64,000 bases of DNA from Verrucomicrobiaceae bacterium (GTDB lineage Bacteria; Verrucomicrobiota; Verrucomicrobiia; Verrucomicrobiales; Verrucomicrobiaceae): contig JAIXYN010000005.1 in NCBI GenBank assembly GCA_027490195.1, positions 124,001-188,000 of the forward strand. The letters are read 5' to 3'. Shown here piece after piece: positions 26,507-35,241 of the stretch; within the stretch, counting starts at the first letter, position 1, and each line of letters starts with the position of its first letter. A program made the translations under genes and the position numbers. Below the pieces are notes generated by a model. That model was not told the origin of the DNA. It saw only the letters and a list, made by a program, of their open reading frames with translations, and did not search any database.

Positions 26507-27529
26507 CTAACGACGCCGACGAAGGAGACCAAGCCCGGGCAGGGCGAGGAGGAGTGCGGAACCCGGCTCAGGCACCGAGACCGCCATGAAAGTGAAGTCG
26601 TCGAAGTAATGAGCTGAGTCGGTGCTGCTGGCATCGAGATAGCCGCCTTCGAGATTCCAAGTTACCTTGGAGATCGAACTGGAATGCATGCCCAAGGCGG
26701 CATCGGAGATGAGTTTGCGATCTGCCAGCAGCGTGCCTTGAGAATCGTCAAAATCCTGGCTGCTAAGGCTAAAGCTGTCCGACTCGGTATTGATTAGGAG
26801 AGAGATTTCCGACCAGCCGTTATTGCCAAAGTGAAGATCAGTCGTGTTCCATGCACTTTGGCCGTGAAGACGATACTGGAGGAAATCGCTACCAGAGTAT
26901 CCAAGTTCAAACAGCACGGTGCCGCTGGCGTCATTCAGCGCCAGATCAAAGACGTTGCTGTCACAGCCATTGTCATCAGCGGAGGGATCAATCCAGAAGC
27001 TGAGCTGGAAAGAGGAGGCCGTGGCAGCCCTCTCCAGAGAGTCCAGCGCATAGCCATAGACCATGCGGTCATCCATGGCGCGCAGGGCCAGGCTCTGCAA
27101 TCCGCTGTGGGCTTTCACCGAGGTGGCAGCCGCGTAGTCGGAGCCCCAGCCATCCCATGGCCCCCCAAAGTCATCCTCAACCAAACGACCACCGTAGATG
27201 GAGGACCAAAGCCCCGTGTTGTCACGAATGTCGAGCGGCAGTCCTCCAGCATAAGCTCCGGCATTGTAGCGGCTCACATCAGGCCCGTAGCGAAAGTCCG
27301 GCGCCAGTGCGGCAAGTGACACATTGTAATACTCCGCCGTGGGGAGGTAGCCGTTGAGCGTGAACTCACCCGCATCAATCAAGGTCTGGCTGGAGGCCAC
27401 GCCCCCGTTAAGGCTGATGTGATAGCCATCTACCGCCTCAAAACTGCCCAGGCCAGCATGCACGGTGGGGCATGCTGCGCTCGTCAGGAAAAGCAGGGCG
27501 GTAAAAGAGAAGCGGTAAGTGGAATTCAT
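26507..27529 (-). CDS. PEP-CTERM sorting domain protein
   Basis: The protein has 340 residues from the ATG at 27529, where a signal peptide begins (MNSTYRFSFTALLFLTSAA). The C-terminus has the PEP-CTERM signal: VPEPGSALLL, a hydrophobic helix and an RRRR end. The middle (about 120-310) looks like a concanavalin/LamG-type jelly roll, with GPWDGWGSDY, FQLSFWIDPSADDNG and KVTWNLEGGYLDASS. PEP-CTERM proteins are cleaved by exosortase and attached to the outer surface, often with exopolysaccharide. No exosortase gene lies in the window. It begins 13 bases after the upstream DUF5666-like gene ends, so the two are cotranscribed. Confidence 0.85.
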   Translation of the reverse strand: MNSTYRFSFTALLFLTSAACPTVHAGLGSFEAVDGYHISLNGGVASSQTLIDAGEFTLNGYLPTAEYYNVSLAALAPDFRYGPDVSRYNAGAYAGGLPLDIRDNTGLWSSIYGGRLVEDDFGGPWDGWGSDYAAATSVKAHSGLQSLALRAMDDRMVYGYALDSLERAATASSFQLSFWIDPSADDNGCDSNVFDLALNDASGTVLFELGYSGSDFLQYRLHGQSAWNTTDLHFGNNGWSEISLLINTESDSFSLSSQDFDDSQGTLLADRKLISDAALGMHSSSISKVTWNLEGGYLDASSTDSAHYFDDFTFMAVSVPEPGSALLLALPGLGLLRRRR

Positions 27530-27542
27530 CACGATCAAATGG

Positions 27543-28475
27543 TTAGCGGATGTCCACCAGGTCTTCGGTTGAGGCCATGCCAGCACCGGGGCTGATGTTC
27601 ACCGCACGCAAGATGGATGGGGCCTTGCTCTGAACTGAATCCGAGGTCACCGCAGTGGTCACTTTGATGCGGAAAAGACCGTAATCGGTGAATGCATTGT
27701 CACGTGTGGCGATGCCGCTGCCGATCAGGCTGACAGCTTTGCCATCCACACGGTAAAGGTTGATGGTCTGAGTGTTTGCACCTCCTGCATGGAAGAAAGT
27801 CACACCGCCGAGGGCCTCCACCGTATCCCCTTTGCCGATTTGCTCGGTGGCGCGCAGGACCATGAAGGACACTTGGGGTGCTTTGCTGAGCGGTGGAGCA
27901 AATGTGTCGATATAAAGATTGATCGACTGGAAGGTGGAAGCGTCGTCGTAGTAGCCTTCGAGTGTGGCCGTAGTGCCTACTACCACAGAGGGCAGATCAA
28001 TCGGAATGGCGAAGGCGTTCATGGCACCGCGTCCGGGAATGCGCGCATCAGTGCAAAACTTCACGGGCATCTGATTCATCTCCAGCGAACCACCCGAATT
28101 TTTGGTGATCATGCCCACCACGACATTTTCTGCCGGCGTGATGGAAAGATTAACCGCGGTCATGACGCCTTTGGCATCCTGGGTTCCGGTCGCGATGGCG
28201 GTGCCATTCATGAAGCCGCGTGGGGTACGCCCGGGCAGCCTGGTGTTGTTCAACAACTGATTGAACGTCAGAAACGCCGAGGGGCTGTGAATACGAGTGC
28301 TGGCATTCAGAATCACCGGCACCCCCATGACCGTGAGCAGCAAGGTGCCATCGGCATTGCGGGTGATGCCTTTGACCGGACCTTCCACCACGGTGAGGAT
28401 GGGCACGGGAAACTGGGCCTGTGCAGGAAGCACCAGCAGAAGCGAGCTAAAGATCAGGAAAAGAATGCGTTTCAT
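27543..28475 (-). CDS. Secreted DUF5666-like protein, paralogue of 23492-24436
   Basis: The 310-residue protein has a signal peptide (about 1-20). Beta-rich repeats include GITRNADGTLLLTVMGVPVI, TRLPGRTPRGFMNGTAI and ITPAENVVVGMITK, resembling DUF5666 small-barrel repeats. It aligns with the 23492-24436 product end to end, so the pair arose by duplication and each copy lies next to a PEP-CTERM or repeat-protein gene. The last part includes INLYRVDGKAVSLIG. It is separated by 67 bases from the upstream PEP-CTERM gene and by 13 bases from the downstream one. Function unknown. Confidence 0.68.
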   Translation of the reverse strand: MKRILFLIFSSLLLVLPAQAQFPVPILTVVEGPVKGITRNADGTLLLTVMGVPVILNASTRIHSPSAFLTFNQLLNNTRLPGRTPRGFMNGTAIATGTQDAKGVMTAVNLSITPAENVVVGMITKNSGGSLEMNQMPVKFCTDARIPGRGAMNAFAIPIDLPSVVVGTTATLEGYYDDASTFQSINLYIDTFAPPLSKAPQVSFMVLRATEQIGKGDTVEALGGVTFFHAGGANTQTINLYRVDGKAVSLIGSGIATRDNAFTDYGLFRIKVTTAVTSDSVQSKAPSILRAVNISPGAGMASTEDLVDIR

Positions 28476-28542
28476 AGAGATAGAGAAATAAGGAAGCGGC
28501 AGAGGCGGGCCAGAACAGGGTCACCGCCCCTGCCGCGCTTGT

Positions 28543-29337
28543 TCACCCAACAGCCAGTCGAGATGAAAGAGATGAAGCGGTTTTCGGCCGGCGACGGCGC
28601 AGCATTAACAGGGCACCGCTGACGATCAGCAGAGCGGAACCCGGCTCAGGAACTGGCGCTGTGCTATAGTCGCCAACGTAGATGTCTTTGACCCAGACAT
28701 CCCCCCGCGTCTCGCGGAGAGCAAAGCTGGAGACCGTGGTGTCGAGGCCCATTTTGGAGGTGAAGTAGGCGAAGTCCACATAGCCGTTCTCAGCGCCTGC
28801 CGTGGTGCCGTCCAAAAAGAAGCTGGTGGCCGATACCATTTCCTGCTCTGTGATGCTAAAAATGCCGCTGCTGGTGTTGAACCACAGCATGGGATCATCT
28901 CCGCTCAGATTGAAGCCCTTGTCGTATGCGGAGGAGCCAAAGCTGAGTCCGCTGATGGTCAGCGCCAGACTGTCCAGGCGTGCACTGCCATGAAAGTTGA
29001 ACACCAGTTCACTCGCAGAACCCAGATCACCACGGATGCCGTTGGTGGAAGTGCCGATGCCTCCCACAAGCCAGTTGTCGTCATGGAGGTACTCCACGTT
29101 GCCAGCCGTGCCATTCAAGAGCGACCCAAGGCCGCCATAGGCGCTTGGAATGCCGATGCGGCTGCTGATGTCCAGTTCACCGCTGAAGATGCTGGCTTTG
29201 GGCCCCAGCGTAGTGCTGACGCCATAATCAAAGGTGTTCCAACCGAGGTTGTTTTGCGCACGGGATTTGGTGGCTGCAATGAGCAGGCACGCCAAAACCA
29301 TGAGCGTGAAGATGGATGTTTTATAAGCTTTCATCAT
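28543..29337 (-). CDS. PEP-CTERM sorting domain protein
   Basis: The protein has 264 residues using the ATG at 29337; ATGs at 29343 and 29334 are possible. A signal peptide (about 2-27) is present. The C-terminus carries VPEPGSALLIVSGALLML then RRRR, followed by an unusual 15-residue tail after the basic cluster. The middle has a jelly-roll-like composition with many Ser, Gly and Asp residues. It starts 24 bases after the HMA protein gene and likely belongs to the copper-oxidase transcript. It should be anchored at the surface by an exosortase encoded elsewhere. Confidence 0.82.
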   Translation of the reverse strand: MMKAYKTSIFTLMVLACLLIAATKSRAQNNLGWNTFDYGVSTTLGPKASIFSGELDISSRIGIPSAYGGLGSLLNGTAGNVEYLHDDNWLVGGIGTSTNGIRGDLGSASELVFNFHGSARLDSLALTISGLSFGSSAYDKGFNLSGDDPMLWFNTSSGIFSITEQEMVSATSFFLDGTTAGAENGYVDFAYFTSKMGLDTTVSSFALRETRGDVWVKDIYVGDYSTAPVPEPGSALLIVSGALLMLRRRRPKTASSLSSRLAVG

Positions 29338-29361
29338 GAACAAAGGGATAAGTGGGTGTCC

Positions 29362-29682
29362 TCAGCGCGAGGTGGTCTTTTCCAGGCTGCGTATGTCGTA
29401 ATGGTCCGCTGCTTTGCCGAGGGCCTTCACGGCGATCTCACGCTTCAGATCGGGCGAGTTGGAGAGGATGGTGAGCCGAGGGTTGCCACCTTCTTTGTTG
29501 AGCGTGATCTTCACGTCCTGAACGCCTTCGATCTTCAAGAGCGCGGCCTTCACGCTGCTGGCACAGGCGCTGCATACGACGCCTGAGACTTCGCCCTGAT
29601 AGCAGTAGGAGGCATCTGCGGCATGCGACTGGCCGAGGAGAAGAACCAGCAAGGCGGTCAAGTTAAGGAGCGGTGTTTTCAT
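29362..29682 (-). CDS. Secreted HMA (heavy-metal-associated) domain protein
   Basis: The 106-residue protein has a signal peptide (about 1-21). The HMA metal-binding motif is C-S-A-C within GVVCSACASSVKAALL, near residues 37-40, and the fold's second half has VQDVKITLNKEG. Periplasmic proteins of this form bind copper or mercury and pass it to partners. Its start overlaps the stop of the SCO-type gene by four bases, and two multicopper oxidases lie just upstream, so copper delivery or sensing for these enzymes is the most likely role. Confidence 0.82.
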   Translation of the reverse strand: MKTPLLNLTALLVLLLGQSHAADASYCYQGEVSGVVCSACASSVKAALLKIEGVQDVKITLNKEGGNPRLTILSNSPDLKREIAVKALGKAADHYDIRSLEKTTSR

Positions 29683-31061
29683 GGGCGGATGGAGGCGGTT
29701 TTAAGGGTGTTCTGCGTTGCGACTTCGGATTCTTTCAAAAGCTGGCGGACATCCCGCCGCAGTGCCTCGGCGGCACTGGCTCCGACCTCAGAGTCGGGAT
29801 GGAAGACCTGGTAGCGTCCCCTCACCTGCCCCTGGCGATCGAGCAGCACGAGGCGGAGGTCGTTTTCATAGAGATCAAAAACATTCAGCCGCTCTTCCTC
29901 GGGAATAAGCAGTGAGGGCTTCAGGCCCAATTGCTGTGTGGTAAAGACGTTGAGTTTTGCACGCTCCACCGTCATAAACCACCAAGGCGCTTTTGCCCCT
30001 ACTCCGATAACCTCGGCATAAGTGCGAAAGTATTCAGGAGTATCGCGCTCGGTGCTCGCGCTCATGGACACCTGATGAAAATCTGGATGTGTACCAAACT
30101 CATCATTCAGGCTGCGCATGGCCTCGATGACAGCCTTGGAACCATGCGGACACACGGTGTAGAGATGACTGAGCACGGTCACTTTGCTTTTCACCTCCGA
30201 GAGCAGAACACCACGCCCAAGCCTTTCGCTTCCTTGGAGATCGCCGCTGATCTTGCCAAGCACGGGGATCTCACTCTTCAAACTTGGAGCCACGACGGAT
30301 GCGGGTGCCTGTAGCGTGGCAGCTCCCGAGCTCGCCACTCTTGCGTCCATCACAGACTTGCGGTGGTCTTCATAGCGCACCTCCTGCGTCCAGCCAGCAA
30401 TGCGCTTGATGCGTTCCATGTTTTGCTCCATGGGACCGATGGCGGAGAGCAGCGTCCAGCGTCCGGTCGCCTGGTTGCCCACCACCAGCACGTTGCCGTG
30501 TGTGCTTGGCTTGATGTCGGTGGACCGGGTCACATCATTGGAGACGAGGCCGATCGTTTCGCGCACCTTGAGGATCTCGGCGGCATTCCCGGTCAAAAAC
30601 TTCCATTCCGGCATGTCTGGGTCAGACGATTCGATGGCCTGCATGCGTGCATAGCGCGCCACCTTTTCCGGAGTGTCGCTGTCGGCATCCACGGAGATGG
30701 AGAGGATCTGAATGCTGCGCCCAAAGCTGTTCTTCAGCTCCTTGCGCATCTGCGTCAGCTTGCTGTTCGTCAGCGGGCAGGCGTCTTTGCAGTCGGTGTA
30801 GAAAAAGCTGAGGATGACAGCCTTGTCTTTGATGAGGTCTGAGAACAGGCGGATGTGGTTGCCGTGCTGGTCCACCACCGGAATGTCCGGCAGTTTGTCA
30901 CCATAGCTGCGCCGCATGAGGCGCATCGACTCTTTTTGAAGCTCTGCATCCCCATCGTTCTTGGGCTCTGCCTTGGCCGGACGCTGCATGGCTACCGCCA
31001 ATGCCGCGAGGCCCAGGAGAACCTGGAAACGCTTGAACACATAGTTTGAATAGGAAGGCAT
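29679..31061 (-). CDS. Tandem SCO1/SenC-type thioredoxin-fold protein
   Basis: The 460-residue exported protein has a signal segment at about 10-31. The first SCO domain (about 55-225) has the copper motif C91-K-D-A-C95 followed by Pro, with a downstream conserved His in KPSTHGNVLVVG. The second domain (about 265-440) keeps the fold (VTVLSHLYTVCPHG, FHQVSMSASTERDTPEYF) but has only one Cys at the active site, so it probably does not bind copper in the usual way. SCO proteins insert copper into periplasmic oxidases. The gene lies 28 bases after the first multicopper oxidase and overlaps the HMA gene by four bases, consistent with a copper-maturation role. Confidence 0.88.
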   Translation of the reverse strand: MPSYSNYVFKRFQVLLGLAALAVAMQRPAKAEPKNDGDAELQKESMRLMRRSYGDKLPDIPVVDQHGNHIRLFSDLIKDKAVILSFFYTDCKDACPLTNSKLTQMRKELKNSFGRSIQILSISVDADSDTPEKVARYARMQAIESSDPDMPEWKFLTGNAAEILKVRETIGLVSNDVTRSTDIKPSTHGNVLVVGNQATGRWTLLSAIGPMEQNMERIKRIAGWTQEVRYEDHRKSVMDARVASSGAATLQAPASVVAPSLKSEIPVLGKISGDLQGSERLGRGVLLSEVKSKVTVLSHLYTVCPHGSKAVIEAMRSLNDEFGTHPDFHQVSMSASTERDTPEYFRTYAEVIGVGAKAPWWFMTVERAKLNVFTTQQLGLKPSLLIPEEERLNVFDLYENDLRLVLLDRQGQVRGRYQVFHPDSEVGASAAEALRRDVRQLLKESEVATQNTLKTASIRP

Positions 31062-31089
31062 GAGGCAGGATTGATTGGAGGGATAAAAT

Positions 31090-32895
31090 TTACGGGAAAA
31101 ACTGCTGCACTGGCTGCGGGGTCAGACTGCCGACGGCGCGTGGATCGAACTGGAACATCATCTCCAGGTCCTCATGCTCGTTGGTGTGGCAGTGGAAGAC
31201 GAAGGGCCCCTTGAACGTGCGGAAGCGCATGCGGATCACCACGGAGTCGTTGGGCCCGAGCATCTGGGTGTCCTGGTTGAAGGAGTTGTGATAGAGCGGC
31301 GTCTTGCCAGTTCTCAGATTCCTGACCGTCTGGTGATTCTCCAAGTGAATATGGATGGGGTGCCACCAGCCACCTGAGCCGTTGGTCAGCGTCCACTCCT
31401 CCGTCGAACCGAGAGTAGGGCAGGCATTCGCCAGGGTCTTTTCATAGAAGCCCCCATTGATGGCCCAGTGGCCGTTCTTGCGCTCAAAGCGGAACGACCT
31501 GCGCGCAGAGACCTCGCTCTCCAAGATCTTGCGGTGGGGACGCAGAGCCGTGGTGTCTGTGATCGAAGCGTCTGGGTTCGCGGGATTCGCTGCCACCACT
31601 TCAAACATCAGCAACTGGTGAATGAAGGCAGGAGTCCCTGAGACGGTGGTGCCGTCAGAGTCTTCCAGTTTTCCCTCGGGGCCGCGCCCACCCTTTTGTT
31701 CCAAGATGTTCTCGAGGTAGATTTTAGTGCCTGGACGGTACTTCGAGAAGTCGATGATGATGTCGGCACGTTTTCCTGGCGACATCAATACGGCCTGCGT
31801 GCGCTGCGGCTGCGGGAACATGACCGAGTCGTTGCCGATGCGCAGGAAGCTCGCGTTGTTGCTCAGGCGGTAGCGGCGGTGGCGTGCGCTCGAGCCGCCC
31901 AGCAGGCGGAAGCGATACTTGCGGGCTTCCACTTTGAGGCGCGGGTAGGCTTTGCCATTGACCATTTCCACATTCCCGATGTAACCATCGTGGTTGTTGG
32001 AGTCATACCAGATGGCACCTTCTTTGGTGAAAACTCGGTCTCCGATGACGAGATACATTTCGTACGGGTTTTCATAAGCGGGGCCTGTGTCAGACACACC
32101 ACGAATGCCGGGGAGAATGCCCTCACGGATCAAATTGAGCTCCAAATCATCAAAGCATTTGGCGTTGGAGGCTAGGCCTCGGTTCACATGGATCGCAGTC
32201 ATGTCTGCCGCATGGTCGTGGAACCACAGGGTGGACGGCGCTTCTGAAATATCCGGCTCATTGGTGCCAGGGATCAAAGGCAGAACATTGGGATAGTAGT
32301 AGTCCCGCTTTTCCCCTGGGAGGGTGAGGAAGGAAGCGTGCCCGTCTGAGTGGCTGGGCCAGTGCCCACCATGCATGTGAACGCTCAGTTCCTCAGGCAG
32401 CGTGTTTTCAAAGCGTACCAAGGCGGGCTGCCCGATGCGGAAGCGGAACTGCGGGGCGCGGATACCCGCACCCGCAGCATTCACACCTTCGTAGGCCCAG
32501 ACCGGCGTCTTCAGCCCCATCGACTTTGGCAGCATTTCGGAGTAGGCTGCAGTGGCCCGCATATGGAAAAACTGCGTGGGCATCCGATCCCAGGCGGCCG
32601 GATGATCAAAGTATTCGGGAGCGACTCCGTGGAAGACTTTGCCCACGCCGACGCCACCATACTGGGCAGGCTCGCTGCCCGTGCTAAGGGGAGTGATGTG
32701 GTTGTAACTGGGCAACTCATCCTGCCAGCGTGGAACGGCGGTGTTCTCAATAGCCCCCTTGAAGTTGCTACCAGGGATCGGCAGCGGCACATTCGCCTGA
32801 GACGAGCTTCCAATGTTGAAAACACTGGCTCCTGCGATCGTGGATGCGGTCTTAATGAAAGAACGGCGGCTAACTTCGTTGGGGGATGAGTTCAT
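31090..32895 (-). CDS. Multicopper oxidase, Tat-exported
   Basis: The 601-residue protein has a Tat signal (SRRSFIKTASTIAGASVFNI). Copper ligands are all visible: HMHGGHWPSH (type 2/3), TLWFHDHAADM (type 3), HPIHIHLENH (types 1/2/3) and HCHTNEHEDLEMM, where Cys is the type-1 ligand and Met the axial ligand. The three-cupredoxin length fits laccase, bilirubin-oxidase or CotA-like enzymes that oxidise phenolics or metal ions with oxygen. It is followed by the SCO gene (28 bases) and preceded by a close paralogue (134 bases). Substrate is not determined; Mn, Cu or organic donors are possible. Confidence 0.9.
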   Translation of the reverse strand: MNSSPNEVSRRSFIKTASTIAGASVFNIGSSSQANVPLPIPGSNFKGAIENTAVPRWQDELPSYNHITPLSTGSEPAQYGGVGVGKVFHGVAPEYFDHPAAWDRMPTQFFHMRATAAYSEMLPKSMGLKTPVWAYEGVNAAGAGIRAPQFRFRIGQPALVRFENTLPEELSVHMHGGHWPSHSDGHASFLTLPGEKRDYYYPNVLPLIPGTNEPDISEAPSTLWFHDHAADMTAIHVNRGLASNAKCFDDLELNLIREGILPGIRGVSDTGPAYENPYEMYLVIGDRVFTKEGAIWYDSNNHDGYIGNVEMVNGKAYPRLKVEARKYRFRLLGGSSARHRRYRLSNNASFLRIGNDSVMFPQPQRTQAVLMSPGKRADIIIDFSKYRPGTKIYLENILEQKGGRGPEGKLEDSDGTTVSGTPAFIHQLLMFEVVAANPANPDASITDTTALRPHRKILESEVSARRSFRFERKNGHWAINGGFYEKTLANACPTLGSTEEWTLTNGSGGWWHPIHIHLENHQTVRNLRTGKTPLYHNSFNQDTQMLGPNDSVVIRMRFRTFKGPFVFHCHTNEHEDLEMMFQFDPRAVGSLTPQPVQQFFP

Positions 32896-33029
32896 AATAA
32901 AAAAAGGGTTGGTTTAAGCTTAGAAAAAATGAAAAGGACTCTGCGTATGCCCGGTGGTGCCGGTCATTGAGGGTGGGCTCCGCAGGGAGAAATCTCCCCC
33001 TGCGGAGCGGGTTGGAGACAGCAGGCCGG

Positions 33030-34886
33030 TTACGGGAAGAACTGCTGTGGCGGCTGCGGGACAAGTGTTCCCACGGCACGCGGATCGAACTGGTTCATCA
33101 TCTCGAAGTCTTCGTGCTCATTGTTATGGCAGTGGAAGACAAACGGGCCTTTGAAGGTGCGGAACTTCATGCGGATGGTGATGCTTGAATTCGGACCGAG
33201 CTTCGTGACGTCCTGCTTCTGGGTGTCCCAATAAGGCGGAACCTTCTTGGTTGTCAGGTTCATCACCTGCTGATGGGATTCCAGATGGATGTGGATGGGG
33301 TGCCACCAACCACCGGCACCGTTTGTGAGAGTCCACTCTTCGGCGGATCCCAGAGTCGGGCATGCATTGGCGACATTCTTGTCATAGAAGCCACCATTCA
33401 TGGCCCAGGCGCCGTTCTTGCGCTCAAAGAGGAAGGTGCGGCGGGCGGCAATTTCCGTGTCGAGAATCTTCACATGCGGCCGCAGCGCCGTATTGGCGAT
33501 GATCGTCGCATTGGGATAGGCAATATTTCTGGCCACCACGTCAAAGCGAATGAGCTGGTGGGAGAAGGCCGGCTTGCCAACCACCACGTTGCCGTTTTCT
33601 GACTCCAGCGTGCCGCGTGGCCCCACCCCGGCATCCTGTTCCAGGATGTTTTCGATGAAGATCTGCGTGCCTGGCTTGAACTTCGAGAAGTCGATGATGA
33701 TGTCGGCGCGCGCGCCGGGGGAGAGCAAGACACTCTGGCTGTTTTGCGCCCGGTCGAAAAGCCAGGCATCATGGCCGATGTGCAGGAAGCTGATGGTGAC
33801 ACCGGCGGCATCTGCCACACGGATGCGGCGCCAGCGGGCGGTGGAAGCTCCGTGCAGACGGAAGCGGTACTTGCGTGCCTCCACGGTCATCTTCGGATAA
33901 GCGCGGTTATTGACCGTCTCCACATTGCCGATGTAGCCGTTGTGGCTGTTTGAGTCATACCACGCCTCACCGGTTTTCGTGAAAACGCGGTCGGTGAAAG
34001 AGAGATACTCATCGTAGGGATTGTAGTACTCAGGACCCACATTCGATTTGCCGATGATCCCTGGCAGCACGCCGCGGGCAATGAGGGCAAGTTCGAGATC
34101 ATCGAAACCTTTGCAAACGCCCACCATGCCGCGCGCCACATGCACGGCGGTCATGTCCTGCGCATGGTCATGAAACCACATGGTGGAAGGACTTTCCGAC
34201 ACATCGGCCACACCTTTGGCGGTACGCGGAAGCACATTCGGATAGTAGTAGTCCCGTGCCTCACCCGGCAAGATGAAGAAGGAGGCGTGGCCATCCGAGT
34301 GGCTGGGCCAGTGGCCACCGTGCATGTGAATGCCGGTTTCTTCTGGCAGAGTGTTGTTGATGCGAACCAAGGCTGGCTGGCCAATGCGGAAGCGGAACTC
34401 GGGCAAGGTCAGGGTTGGGGCACCTCCTGGAGCCTTACCACACCAACGCCAGAGTGGCGTCTGCATCCCCATTTTCGTGGGGAGCACCTGCATGGTTTCC
34501 GCTTCAGCAGCCATTCCGTAGTATTGCACTGGATACTTGCTCCACTCTGCTTCGGGGATCTGCGGGATATCCTTGCCGCGCACTGCGGGATCCCACTCGG
34601 GGGCGACGCCGTGAAAGACCTTGCCTACGCCCAAGCCATTGTACTCCGTCGGCTCGGTGCCGGTGCTGAGCGGTGGCACCCACTGGTGGCGGGGCAGTTC
34701 ATCCGTCCAGCGCGGAACGACGGTGTTTTCAAGGGCCCCTGTAAAAATCGAGGAAGGGATGGGCAGTGGCACGTCCGCACGTGAGGAGTTGCCGATGCTG
34801 AACACTGAAGTGCCTGCTGCGGCGGCGAGTCCCGTCTTGATGAAATCACGTCGAGTGGAGAAGCTTTGTCTGTTGTCTTGCGTCAT
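33030..34886 (-). CDS. Multicopper oxidase, Tat-exported (paralogue)
   Basis: This 618-residue paralogue of the adjacent oxidase has a Tat signal (TRRDFIKTGLAAAAGTSVFS) and the same set of copper motifs: HMHGGHWPSH, MWFHDHAQDM, HPIHIHLESH and HCHNNEHEDFEMM. Relative to the downstream copy it has an insertion near residues 100-125 (VRGKDIPQIPEAEWSKYP). The tandem pair must be a recent duplication within the locus. Both are directly downstream of a dihaem peroxidase gene and a small helical protein, so electron transfer between peroxidase and oxidase or shared surface chemistry is possible but unproven. Confidence 0.9.
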   Translation of the reverse strand: MTQDNRQSFSTRRDFIKTGLAAAAGTSVFSIGNSSRADVPLPIPSSIFTGALENTVVPRWTDELPRHQWVPPLSTGTEPTEYNGLGVGKVFHGVAPEWDPAVRGKDIPQIPEAEWSKYPVQYYGMAAEAETMQVLPTKMGMQTPLWRWCGKAPGGAPTLTLPEFRFRIGQPALVRINNTLPEETGIHMHGGHWPSHSDGHASFFILPGEARDYYYPNVLPRTAKGVADVSESPSTMWFHDHAQDMTAVHVARGMVGVCKGFDDLELALIARGVLPGIIGKSNVGPEYYNPYDEYLSFTDRVFTKTGEAWYDSNSHNGYIGNVETVNNRAYPKMTVEARKYRFRLHGASTARWRRIRVADAAGVTISFLHIGHDAWLFDRAQNSQSVLLSPGARADIIIDFSKFKPGTQIFIENILEQDAGVGPRGTLESENGNVVVGKPAFSHQLIRFDVVARNIAYPNATIIANTALRPHVKILDTEIAARRTFLFERKNGAWAMNGGFYDKNVANACPTLGSAEEWTLTNGAGGWWHPIHIHLESHQQVMNLTTKKVPPYWDTQKQDVTKLGPNSSITIRMKFRTFKGPFVFHCHNNEHEDFEMMNQFDPRAVGTLVPQPPQQFFP

Positions 34887-34970
34887 AGGTGTGTGGTGTA
34901 TTTTTTTGTGAGCTTTGACGCTTGGTTTAAGGCGCTGTGGCTAGGTGCGGTTTTGGTGGGGAAAGTGGGA

Positions 34971-35228
34971 TCAGGCGGACAGTGCCATTTTGCGGGCTTC
35001 AAGTTTGCGTTGAACTGAAGGGCACTTGAGAGAGGCGAGATAGGAGGCCGCTCCTTGGAGTGCTTTGACCTCAGCGAGCTGACGCACCTGGGTGGCTGGG
35101 CTGGCGTTCTTTTTTGCCATGGCGACTTTCTGCATGAGCTCAAAAGCGCGCTGGCGGAGTGCCTTGATGGCGGCGTCGTGCTCACCGAAATTGCGTTGCT
35201 CTGAAAAGATGGAGCGGGGAATTCTCAT
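34971..35228 (-). CDS. Small hypothetical protein (85 residues)
   Basis: The ATG at 35228 begins 13 bases after the peroxidase stop; the frame is open further upstream, but that part is antisense-like and proline-rich. The product is basic and almost wholly helical, with one Cys (SLKCPSVQRKLEARKMAL) and no signal peptide or membrane segment. I recognise no family. A short CCCCAATAA direct repeat surrounds the peroxidase stop and this start. Placement between a peroxidase and two copper oxidases suggests a role with them, but none can be named. Confidence 0.55.
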   Translation of the reverse strand: MRIPRSIFSEQRNFGEHDAAIKALRQRAFELMQKVAMAKKNASPATQVRQLAEVKALQGAASYLASLKCPSVQRKLEARKMALSA

Positions 35229-35241
35229 GGGGTTATTGGGG

